DNA from: Priapulus caudatus
Lineage: Eukaryota; Priapulida; Priapulimorpha; Priapulimorphida; Priapulidae
Assembly: GCF_000485595.1 (NCBI RefSeq)
Contig: NW_014578150.1
Coordinates: forward strand, 25,927-66,619
DNA length: 40,693 nt
Direction of reading: 5' to 3'
Positions 1 to 9,898 of the stretch are shown in pieces. The notes below the pieces were generated by a model that worked only from the letters and a program-made list of their open reading frames with translations, searched no databases and was not told the origin of the DNA. The position numbers and the translations under genes are program-made. Numbering within the stretch: position 1 is the stretch's first letter; every line of letters begins with the position of its first letter.

Positions 1-3000
1 GCTGCTTACTACATGTACGGGGGCAAGCAAAAACGCTCTAAGGGTTCACATGTACCGTTATATGGAGAAATGAGCATGTACACAGGTGGGACATAGTGTT
101 AGCCATCGAATAAAGTTGAAAACGAAAAATCGATCAAATTTCATGCACAACGTGGTGAGTATCCTTAACTTCTATAAGCTGGAGTTGCTTAAAACGAACT
201 TCTTAAGTTGCGCAGCTTTAATAATAATACACACGACAATAATGGTCTCGCACAGATTTGAACTTGACTCGCGTTTGCTGATTCTGGCTCGGCGTGGATG
301 GTAGTCCTCCCAAGTAATGCACCCCTATATTGATGAGCTGCGACAGTGCGTAACTAATCAATCTAACCACTCGTATATGTAAACTGAATTCCAAGTGGCG
401 TAAGTTTCTCTTCGACGAGTCTATCCACTTCAGCACTCATCTCTGGTGTGTAGTCGTTTTTCCAGTCGCCAACTTTACCTGCGAAGCGCATTAGATTAAT
501 TCGATCGAGAGCGCGTTAACTATTTATGTGCACGCAGTTATTACCACTACGGGTTACGCGCTCTTGAATGTACCTTTTATCGCCACGGTAGTTATCTTTG
601 GCGCTATGTAATGGTTGCTGTTACACGTCTGTCTAGAGTTAATTGTGAAAAGTGATAAAATCGTATCAAAGGCTGCAAATAGAAGCCTAATCGGCTTCAC
701 ACTGTATTGCATCGTCTCTCGCTTCTTCAAGTTTTTCTTTACCTAGATTTCTCTTCACTTCAGTGGACTGTGGAAATTTCGGGAAGGGAGACCGCTCAGT
801 TTTTTCAGTTTACTTTTAGACTCACACTGTTTAATAAATGCATGTTGTTGATTTTGCAGATTTTCTCACCAGACTTCCATCGCCATCTATCCCAAATACG
901 GAATAAAAAATCTTTCAATATCTCTCTCAGTCTCAATTTTAAAATAAAATTAGTAATTTGGTTGATTTCACACCTTTTCTCATTAGACCTCCTTCGCCAT
1001 CCATCCAGAAACCGGCCTCCTTCATCCACTCCATGTTCGACAACGAATTTTGCTTCATTTCATCAAAGCTGCAGTACCGGGCAATCTTCTGTACCTGTTG
1101 AAGTGTGAATCAACATGAAAACAGCAGTAAGCATGGACGCATGGTTGGTTCAAATAAAACAAAAATGGTTAATAAATGCTATCATAATTTTATATTTTTT
1201 ACTTTTATACCAATCTTTTACTACTAATTACTCTCTGTTACGGAATAATTTCATGTAGATGCCGTTTAAATACTGTTCTACAACACACAGTGAATGTCAC
1301 CGGACGCACGCTACTGTGTACAACGTCACAAAAGATAGAATGTGACAGGCACCGGCGTGTGCACAGACACGATGTGTGCACAGCGAACAAATGAAGGCTG
1401 GCACAAGTGTTCGCATTAATCCGGAGATCTGAAGTAGAGAAATCGTTACAAGTGCATATAAGTACCACTAGTCTTTCGAAAATGAGATGCTTGACCTACA
1501 TATCGTCAACAGTGAGCACATCTACTCACGAAACATGTTATTCTCTGTACTATCGTAGAGCTAGGGCAAATATTACCTGTTCTTCAGTGAGTTGTTTTTC
1601 GAAGAAGTTTGCGATTTTCCTAATTACCGCAGGGGTGTCCTGTGTAACGAAAACACTGAAAGGTTTAGGATGTTCTGCTGTTGCGCTTTTAACTTCTAAT
1701 GCGAACGTATATTATTTTAAATAGTTCGTAAATTTTAATTTATAATAAACCAATATGCGCAGTAGTCTACTCCGAGCGTCCAAATACGCCGGTGTACCGT
1801 ATCACCGCCTACATCATCGGCGAATATTGTTGCGTGCGTGCTGTGTGGCTTGAAGGTACTGAGATGAATGTATAGTAGTGTCAAGGCAAAATGCATTTAC
1901 AGATAAAACAAACAGACAATATTTCGACTTCGTATAATAATAGTGGTTGTCTTATTATTGTTTTGCTTGTCGATTTGTAATATCACTTCGTGTGAAACTA
2001 AAATTATTTTTAATCAAGCATTATCAGCAGAACGTGTTTTCCCGCATATTTTTAACTGACGAATGTATATGCTGCAGAATTCAAGGCTAAGGGAAGTAGC
2101 TCAGAATGCCAGCTCGCTATGTTACTTGGAAACAAAGCAAAGATGGGAAAACGTGTATAAGAAAGATGGCGAAGGAGATGAAGTAGTAAAGGCAAACATA
2201 GGATGAAACGGGGGAAGACAGCGAGGAGAAGCGAACGACCAAAGGGATCGAATATAAGGTGGATAGCGGCAAGGTGCGATAGAATGCGAGAACAGCGAGA
2301 AGTGAAGAGAGGAGAGGATAAGAGGAATATGAGAAGCTCAGTACAGAGAGTCAAATAATAAGCTGTAGTTAATGGGGTCAGGACGAGGTAAAGATACGCA
2401 CACGGCAATGAAATAGAGAAATGATGGAAGCAGGAGAAATAACCTGAGAGAGAGAAAGAGAGGTGCGTGACAGGAATGTCTCTCTGAAATATTGCATTGT
2501 ATTAGCAGAATATGGATCCTAGCATGGTAAGCTAGATTCTGGACGAACGTGGTCAGGGTATGACTTCATTAGCCATATTTCAAAGCAGCTCGTTTAAAAC
2601 TCCAAGTGTGTTCTCTAATTTGAAATTTCTCTTCTATTTCAACCTGCAAATCTTTTTCAAACCGGTCATACCCTGTGATGCTTGCAAGCACGGTGAAGTT
2701 AGTACTAACTCTGTCCTTTAACCCAAATATACCTGGTTAGTTGCACTATTTCTGAGTGACCAAGTGTGCCGAATATAGCCTAATTCGTCCCTGAAGGTGT
2801 GTAATTTGCCAATGATTGGTAGTGTAATGACTCGAGTGTCTTTTCAAAGCTAAATTGTTTTAAAACCCCAGTTGACCGCAATATAAAAAACTGTGAAAAT
2901 CCCATACAAGAAACTTGTTCCTGTGCACATAATGTCCAAATGAAAAGGTCTATTGGGATGTTTGGCATAGTGTGTCATTACACACAGATTTAACGTAAAA

Positions 3001-3020
3001 TCCCTGATCTCAGTATCAAG
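1..3020. other. No gene recognised
   Basis: Only short open frames without recognisable motifs, plus a purine-rich tract around 2090-2470. The minus strand near 250-380 has weak tRNA-like promoter boxes that could be a decayed SINE, but this is not strong enough to call. Confidence 0.5.
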
Positions 3021-3025
3021 TACAT

Positions 3026-3031
3026 TTTATT
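3026..3031 (-). terminator. Candidate polyadenylation signal for COX20
   Basis: AATAAA on the minus strand about 390 bp past the COX20 stop codon. It is the first canonical hexamer I noticed downstream. Such hexamers are common in AT-rich DNA, so support is weak. Confidence 0.3.
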
Positions 3032-3421
3032 TAAAACAAACAATAGGGTTACTTAATAAATGAGTAGACAATAATTTTCTTATCCATTTCACCAGTTATA
3101 TTCCCATGCCTTTGTATATAAAACAATTGTGCACATATCAAACAATATATTTAAATTACAGACATAATGATGACGTTAATGTATTCAATTGTAAAAGACA
3201 TCTGTAATGAAATCTATACTAATGAGCAATCAGCTGTATGATAACGAACATGTTAGAGAGAAACAGAATAAATCACATAGTTCTACTTTAAATACACCAA
3301 TGTTTCACTTATTTGATATTTCACTACACCTTTTCAGTTTGCAACAATCTCACTAAAACATTTGCTACCTGGAAAAACTCTCCATGTATCAAGAATGTCC
3401 TCGTCATTGTCATTTCTTATA

Positions 3422-3784
3422 TCAGGATGCCTCTGGCTGTTTCTTGTGCTGTTGACTATCAGCAGATCCTGTATCCATGAATGTTTCTTCATGCACGGTC
3501 TTGTTCTTCATCGAATGCTGTATTGTTGCAAATTTAAAACGCTCTGATGACCAGTTGTATCGGCAGTAGCACCACATGCCTGTTGTTGCTACGATGAACG
3601 TTGCCATGGCGAAGTCTGTCGCGCGCTTCGCTCGACTTGTGGCCATGAAGAAAAGGAAGCCACCTGTGAACCCGGCCCCAACTCCTGATAGCAGGGATGA
3701 TCGAAGGCAGGGAACATCAGCAACCTCTCGGCCGTAGATACGCAGCCCCCTCTTTCTTTCGTCATCGTCGAGAGAGTCGGACAT
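3422..3784 (-). CDS. COX20: COX20 (FAM36A), cytochrome c oxidase assembly protein
   Basis: Single uninterrupted CDS of 120 aa. COX20 is a mitochondrial inner-membrane protein that chaperones newly made COX2 during assembly of complex IV. What is seen: a hydrophilic acidic N terminus, the family core D-V-P-C-x-R-x-S-x-L, a first hydrophobic segment (about residues 30-46), a short basic loop T-S-R-A-K-R-A, a second hydrophobic segment (about 53-70) and the diagnostic C-R-Y-N directly after it, then a polar tail. Order and length match the family (human about 118 aa). I chose the Met at 3784 (M-S-D-S-L-D); an in-frame Met 10 codons upstream (3814) is possible but adds a segment unlike the family. 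The vertebrate gene has introns; here no intron interrupts the CDS. A segment shared with a transposon starts 115 bp upstream of the start codon. Confidence 0.92.
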   Translation of the reverse strand: MSDSLDDDERKRGLRIYGREVADVPCLRSSLLSGVGAGFTGGFLFFMATSRAKRATDFAMATFIVATTGMWCYCRYNWSSERFKFATIQHSMKNKTVHEETFMDTGSADSQQHKKQPEAS

Positions 3785-3898
3785 CCTCAGGTCGCTTTGT
3801 CTGAATATTTGCAAACACTTGCAAGATTAAAGTGATAGTAGCCTCTAGGATTTTACTGCATACAACTGTACTTACTGTATAACAAATCGTCTATACCC

Positions 3899-4137
3899 AG
3901 GTCTCTGAGAACGAGTTGGTGACGCAGTGGAAACTGTCAAGGACGGAAGAGGGTCGCCATGAGCTACCTTGAGCGCCTAACCTCGGCGCTTTTGTTGGTC
4001 CAAATCAAAACAAGTAATGACGCAGTACAGTCGCCGTGGCAGCGCAACATGAGCGTATCGTGGACGTAGCAACAACGCATAGAAGCGACTTGGGGTCACA
4101 GAAATCGTCCCCTGCGACTGGTTTGCGATTGTTGTAT
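3899..4137. repeat. 239 bp segment upstream of COX20, shared with Harbinger interior
   Basis: Nearly identical, same orientation, to 19734-19972 (I count 2 mismatches). In the second location it begins immediately inside the left terminal inverted repeat of a Harbinger element. Here it covers the expected COX20 promoter or 5' leader region, with no terminal repeats around it. On the minus strand it holds an 8-codon ATG-to-stop frame (3960-3937) starting ATGGCG. It is either host promoter DNA captured by the transposon or transposon DNA now next to COX20. Confidence 0.85.
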
Positions 4138-4482
4138 ATTTTCTCTTTATTATATAACCATTATTTTACCTTATTATTATGAGGTAGATACCTTGAGTTA
4201 CATTTTTGTCCGGAGTGCACTAATTAGAAAATTACCTGAATTCTCTAATTAATATACTTTTCTTTTTATCAAAGAAATGTATAGAGATATCAACTGTTTA
4301 TATTATCAAGAGTGATTAAAAACAGATTTCACGCCTGAGTTCTTATTCACGTGACTCTTTATGTTAATATCATAGAAATATATAGAGACACCCATATACC
4401 TACCTATATAATTTCTACCTATATTATTCTACCTATATATCTACCTTATATTTCTACCTATATATTCTATCTATATAATTAT

Positions 4483-4530
4483 ATCAGGAGTAAGATAATA
4501 TAGGATATCCTATATTATCTTACTCCTGAT
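4483..4530. repeat. 48 bp perfect palindrome without spacer
   Basis: Arms of 24 bp are exactly complementary around the centre GGATATCC. It lies at the end of a degenerate run of a TCTACCTATA-like motif (4390-4480). The 4138-5400 stretch around it is AT-rich and holds no gene I recognise. Confidence 0.9.
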
Positions 4531-6089
4531 TATATCTATCTATATTATTTCTATAATTTTTATCTACACAGTAGCACCACCTGGCGGAACGCTATGACAT
4601 ACACGATCACTTAAGTGCCGTAACTATAACAACGGTATTGTACCACTCGTTCACCTTCAACATATCCTCGTAAAACAGGAAGAGAACGTTTGGCTCTTCG
4701 CGCATGCGCCAAAAACCTCTCAAATGCCTCCAGTAGCCACCGTAAAATGCTGAAATACAATGTTCACACGTTTTTTAAATGTTAAAATTGAGTTCCCTCC
4801 GTCTTAATAGAGGAAATACGATGAAAGGAAACTTTAAAGACTCGGAAATGAATTAAATTATTTTATAAACGTGCTTGTTGCGTAAATGACATCGAGTACC
4901 TCAGCAATAGCAGCAGAAAGAGGCTAAAAAGAAATAGAAAAGGAAACAGGAAGAAGAACAGGAAAACAAACGAGAGGAGATTTAAATGGTGATATATTCT
5001 TCTCGCCGCTAGTGTTTTATAGTATTTTTTTTATAGTTATTTATAATTTTTATAGTATTTTACCAGGAGAATCGGTGAAATGAGGGAAGAACTCCCCGAA
5101 GGTGCCTGTGAACCGGGTGACCCGTAGCAGACGCGCAAAGTGATACAGCGATACGGATGTGTCTTTGGGGTTGCGTGCGACGTAGACAACCTATATACAA
5201 TATACACGGCAAGGATAAACATTATATTTATATTAATGTATTGTATTTTTTGGTTTTTCGGAGATTTCATCAATGTTCTGAGTCTCCGCGAGATATATAC
5301 AATGGAAAGATTTTTTTAGCTCACATCAATACATATATACATATATATTCTTGCACGTACTCACTTTGCACTTAGCTCTCCAGATGTCGGCGGGAATGAC
5401 TCCGTAAGGGAGATGTGATTTGATATAGCGTGGTGGTGGCGTTTTCGCAATTTTCTTAACACCTGTAATACCACACCCATAGATGACTGGTGAAGCATAG
5501 CTATATACTGTGAACGTATGACTATCTATAGGATTGTGTAGTGTATATAACCATATTTATGAGTTATTTAGAGTCATAAATTATGGATGAAGTAATCGAA
5601 CTTTGAAATAATGTGATGTTTGGTACGTATCTGTCTATTGGAAACAGGAAAACGACAGTTAGCGAGCAACGAATAGCGAGCAATAATAGAAATACATCCA
5701 TTGAAAGAATGGCAATGTTTTATAGGCAGTGTATTTCAAGTTTCAAGGTTTAATGAACCATCATAAAAACACCATCACGAAACATAAACGTTAAATTGTC
5801 ATGAATAAAAAACAAACGTCATTAAATCATAGACCTCGTGTGAACAAGCTACACGGAGGATATCTACTCTCGTGTTGTGAGTAATGACGATGCCCTATAC
5901 CTGGATAGAGGTGCTCCAAGTTGGGAAATCTGTCTTCGAGGTTAGATTTTTTGGCAGCATTAGTGTCAGCGTCGTGGCAGATTAGCCATACGATCTCTTG
6001 TGCCCATGTTGTGCCTGCATGGTTATAAGTGAACGAATAGCATCAATCGGGACTTTTGTAGACACAGTGACTTCTAGCCGCATACTTGT
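4531..6089. other. Intergenic, nothing recognised
   Basis: AT-rich DNA with short unsupported open frames. No conserved protein motif, RNA gene or transposon end seen. Confidence 0.45.
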
Positions 6090-6154
6090 GTAAAAGTGCG
6101 TGTTTTACAACTAATATCGTGCATCGGTATTAGTTGTAAAACACGCACTTGTAC
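6090..6154. repeat. 65 bp inverted repeat (hairpin)
   Basis: Two arms of about 30 bp, complementary apart from two positions, around a 5 bp spacer. The arms contain AAGTGCGTGTTTTACAAC and its reverse complement. Probably a small foldback element. Confidence 0.85.
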
Positions 6155-6333
6155 TACCTTGTCACTAGCTAATATGTAGGTCACAACTACTGTAACGTTG
6201 AATTAAGTGTTCATGTAAAAATAATGATGTAGAAATCCAAACGTGTGTCTTGAACTGCATAAACTTTAATATCTGCTCACGTCACATCTCCTTGCACACA
6301 GGGATAAAGCAACACGCACACGCGAGTAAGCGC

Positions 6334-6562
6334 GCAGCCGGCTGAAAGGTGCGATAGGATATGTTTACTAGGCACTTCTAATTTTAACATATATTTTAAA
6401 TTTAATTAGGGTCAGGGTTAGGGTTAGGGTTAGGGTTAGGGTTAGGGTTAGGGTTAGGGCACTTTTTATGGTTTTTGCATCATTCTTTAATATATCGTAA
6501 AATATATGTTAAAATTAGAAGTGCCTAGTAAACATATCCGATCGCACCTTTCAGCCGGCTGC
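6334..6562. mobile_element. Foldback element with telomeric-repeat core
   Basis: Inverted arms of about 70 bp begin at GCAGCCGGCTGAAAGGTGCG (left) and end with its reverse complement (right), reading inward through ACTAGGCACTTCTAATTTTA. Between them is a TTAGGG array. No coding sequence, so a non-autonomous MITE-like or foldback element. No clear target-site duplication established. Confidence 0.75.
6406..6460 (+). repeat. Interstitial (TTAGGG)n array
   Basis: About eight tandem hexamers, one degenerate (AGGGTC), on the plus strand inside the inverted repeat at 6334-6562. Six-base TTAGGG is the common animal telomere unit; most arthropods use TTAGG. Confidence 0.95.
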
Positions 6563-6719
6563 AGTAAGCGCGTGCGCTTTTTCCCGCGACCACAACCAGA
6601 CTCTCCCACATTTTAGCCATAACCCTGCATTCTGGTACAACACATTCACACTGATGTGTCAAACTGCTAGATACAAAAGATGCGTCGCGTCACGCTCACT
6701 GCTAAAATAATAGTCTCTA

Positions 6720-7191
6720 GGCGTGTTCACACACAAGAAAAACCGCGATGCTAATCGCGATGAAATATCGAGATAATTGTGTCGTTGTTCACACAGGCGA
6801 ATAATCGCGCTAATCGCCGAGCGGGATAATTCTATTAATCGAACTGCGCATGCTCACTGCCGGAATGATGCTCACTGCGCATGCTCACTGCCGGAATGAT
6901 GCTCACTGCGCATGCTCACTGCCGGAATGATGCTCACTGCGCATGCTCACTGCTCACTCGCTTGAAATGATGGGATAGAAAATACCGGGATTATTTGCGC
7001 AAGCGTTCACACACGCAAATAATCGCGCTAATTCCAAATAATCGCAGTCAAAAGTGCGATTTGGAGCGCGATGCTGATCGCGATTATTAGTGAGTATTAT
7101 TGCGTTCACACTTGTAATAATCTCGGTATTTCGATCGCGATGCAAAAACCGGGATTTGCATCCCGCTTATTCGCGCCAGTGTGAACGCGCC
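6720..7191. mobile_element. MITE with GGCGYGTTCACAC ends
   Basis: Ends are inverted: left GGCGTGTTCACAC, right reverse complement GGCGCGTTCACAC, flanked by TA on both sides (6718-6719 and 7192-7193), consistent with a TA target-site duplication. The interior is full of short inverted and direct AATCGCG / CGCGATTA motifs and further TTCACAC copies. No coding capacity. The superfamily is not assignable from the ends alone. Confidence 0.7.
6844..6951. repeat. 31 bp tandem repeat inside the MITE
   Basis: About 3.5 units at 31 bp spacing (starts 6844, 6875, 6906, 6937), each containing CTGCGCATGCTCACTGCCGG, nearly identical to one another. Confidence 0.9.
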
Positions 7192-7193
7192 TA

Positions 7194-8158
7194 CTGGGTA
7201 TGTGAACAAACAGCTGTTACATTTCTCTCCCCCTTTTCATAACACGATGCACAAAACAAGTAACGATAAAGTTCGATCACCATACTAGTCAGAAATTTAA
7301 CACATTTGGCGGTGAACATTTTGATATCGCTGCAATTACTCTCAGTCTTTCGTATTTTTATGCTGTAACGTACGTGGCGTATGCGTATACCGACACGCAT
7401 TACCAAAACCACGTTTAGCCATATGCTCCATTACATCCTCATTTAACCTCTTAATCCCATGCTTACATACAGCACCGATGTGGGCCTGACAACCTTTGTC
7501 ACTTTCACACATCACACAGCCAACAAAATGCGCAAAACTGATTTGATATTTTCGATGAAATGTTTTAGGCCTATCAAACTCTAATTAAAGAATGTGTTTA
7601 GCAGTCTGACAATATAGCGTAAATGTACCGTTAGCACAAATTCAAGAAAACGATCACACATTTCTATCCAGAGTTTCACACAAAAAAGTTTCCCACACAA
7701 AGTCAAACGGTCACAAACATATACGGTTACCATGAAAAAATTTCCGCGTATATAAAACAAATAAAAGCAGATAAAAATACACATTCCTGACGATGTCACA
7801 CTTTCACGTCCAGTTTCGACGGCACGAGATTGAAGCTTTTCACCAATTAAATCTGGAATTATTTTTTTTGCCATTACAGTTCGCAATATATCTTTCACGT
7901 CCTCTGTCTCTGCTCTGTCAGCCTTGCCTTCTCTGTTCTGCTCTCCTCTTTCTCACACACAGGTCGAGACTCGGACTTGCCCTCGCAGTATCACGGATGC
8001 AACACCGGCCCTTCCTTACTTCACTCTGACTTACTCACATAGCTCTCACGCCGTGTGTATCCACCGTTCTCGCTCCCACGTCTCGCTTTGTTCCTCCCAT
8101 CTCGCTCTCCGCCATTCTTCGTCTCTGTCGATCGCTCTCCGTCGTTCTCCGTTTCTCA
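7194..8158. other. Unique sequence left of copy A
   Basis: No gene recognised. The last 250 bp are pyrimidine-rich and end in a purine-rich tract where homology to copy B begins. The matching place in copy B holds the 5' part of the Harbinger element instead. Confidence 0.5.
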
Positions 8159-8196
8159 AGAAGGAGAAGAAGGAGGAGGGAAAGAAGGAAGAGGAG

Positions 8197-9323
8197 ATGC
8201 TGGTTCGACCATGGTTAAACGTGGGGAGAAGAGTTCAGTTTGGCCACTATCACTGCCTAATAGCCGAGCTACGACACGAAGATCCTGCATCCTTCTTTAA
8301 CTTCCTGAGAGTACAACCAAAGATGTTTGATGAGCTCCTAGCAAGACTTGGTCCAAGATGCACCAAACAAGACACCATGTATAGGAAGGCTATGGAACCA
8401 GGGTTGAAGATTGCAATTACTATGCGCCACCTAGCAACCGGTGACAAGTACGCCAGCATGAAGTTTGACTTCAGAGTTCCTCATAACACCATGTCTGTCC
8501 TAGTAGGAGAAGTCTGCTAGGCCATCGTAGATGAGTACAAGGAGGAAGTCATCAGCTGTCCAATCTCCCCTGAAGAAGGGCGTGACGTAGATGGAACGTC
8601 CCTCATGCCGGTGGAGCCCTTGATGGAAAACATGTTGCCTGCAGAAAGCCAGCGAACAGTGGAAGCCTTTATCACAACTATAAAGGCATCTTTTCCATTG
8701 TTCTAATGGGCCTCGTCGATGCGGACTATAAGTTCCTCTGGATAAATGTCGGAGGGCACGGACACATGTCAGATGCACAGATCTTCAATGATTCAGAGCT
8801 GAATGAGTGCCTAGTAGATGGGACCATTTGACTTCCTCCAGCAGACCCCCTAACAAATGACGACAGGGACATGCCATATTTCTTCCTGGCTGATGATGCG
8901 CTCGCGATGCGGACCAACATAATGAAGCCTTACTTGATGCGCAAGATGACCAAAGAGCATAGGATCTACAACTACAGGATATCTAGAGGGCGTCGCGTTG
9001 TGGAGAACGCCTTTGGCATCCTTCTCCTGACCACCATGCAGCATGAACCTGACACCATACGACTGATCGTCGAGGCCTGCGTCTGTCTTCATAATTTGAT
9101 GAGACTGCGTTATCCTACCATTCAGAATGCTGCCTTAGATGCGGAGGATATCAACCACCAACTGATCCCAGGTGCTTGGAGGGCTGATGCAAATATGCAC
9201 GAGCTGAACAACATTAGAGGGAACAACCGTGTTACCACTGCAGCCAAGAAACAACGAGAATACCTCAAGCTGTACTTCAATTCACCTGCACGCTCTGTGC
9301 ACTGGCAAGATAGCATGATATAA
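8197..9323 (+). pseudogene. PIF/Harbinger transposase relic, copy A
   Basis: HARBI1-type DDE transposase broken into pieces. An open frame (8197-8520) covers the N-terminal region (F-F-N-F-L-R-V, then M-R-H-L-A-T-G-D) and ends at a TAG. A second frame holds the first catalytic Asp in G-A-L-D-G-K-H (near 8615), then V-D-A-D-Y-K-F-L-W and S-D-A-Q-I-F-N, broken by a TGA near 8829. The last frame (8871-9323) has the second Asp in A-D-D-A-L-A and the Glu in R-R-V-V-E-N-A-F-G-I. The frame change and internal stops mean it cannot make a transposase. Identical breaks in copy B show they predate the duplication. No second Myb-like Harbinger ORF was found. Confidence 0.9.
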
Positions 9324-9595
9324 AATGTCAGTTACAAAAAAACAGTTCAAAAGTTCACAAGTACACAGTACACAATATTGTATGTTTGAAATAAATATGG
9401 TAATGTAAAAATAAATAAATTTTGTTCTGTTTCTTTTATGCATAATGCCTTGCTTATGTAATTTCTTAAATGTCCTTAAATAAAGTTATATTAACTTAAA
9501 CTTAAACAAAAAAATCCCAATTCCCCAAACATAAAAGTCAGACGTCCCCAAACATGCAAAATAAAATAAACTGCGCACGCACAGTGAGCGAGTTG

Positions 9596-9780
9596 CAAAC
9601 GTATTGAGAGCGTAGTAAGAGCGCAGCGAGAGCTACTTGGACGCACTGAGATCGCACAGAGCGCAGTGGGAGCGCACTGAGCGCATTGAGAGCGCACTGA
9701 AGATCAAACTGGGAACGCATAGGATCGCAGTGAGAGCGTAATAATCGAGTCAAGAGCGTACTGTAAGCTACATGGTGTCA
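9596..9780. repeat. Subterminal GAGCGCANTG-type repeats of Harbinger, copy A
   Basis: Many imperfect copies of a GAGCGCA-(G/C/T)TG-(G/A)GAGCGCA motif in series before the right terminal repeat. Inverted counterparts (GCGCTTCCACT) occur near the left end of the copy B element. Subterminal arrays like this often serve as transposase binding sites. Confidence 0.55.
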
Positions 9781-9811
9781 CACCATGGTCACACCACGCC
9801 ATGGATTTCCA

Positions 9812-9895
9812 TGGACTGCGCTTTTCCTCGCGCTTTCATACCTTCAGGTGGCAGTGGGAGCGCGAGCATGATCGCGCGAAGGTGTGACAGGGGTA
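9812..9895. repeat. Right terminal inverted repeat of Harbinger, copy A
   Basis: Ends in GGTGTGACAGGGGTA followed by TTA (9896-9898). It is the inverse of the left terminal repeat present only beside copy B (19651-19733). The left repeat is absent from copy A. Confidence 0.8.
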
Positions 9896-9898
9896 TTA

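Noticed and set aside
6406-6460. TTAGGG array as a chromosome end
   Set aside because: Unique and genic sequence continues on both sides, and the array is enclosed by inverted repeats.
7924-8520. 198-codon open frame joining upstream sequence to the Harbinger N terminus
   Set aside because: The first 90 codons come from unique pyrimidine-rich sequence left of the duplication border. Copy B shows that only the part from 8197 belongs to the transposase.
9491-9753. Minus-strand Cys/Ala/Leu-rich open frames near the Harbinger right end
   Set aside because: Produced by the subterminal GAGCGCA repeats.
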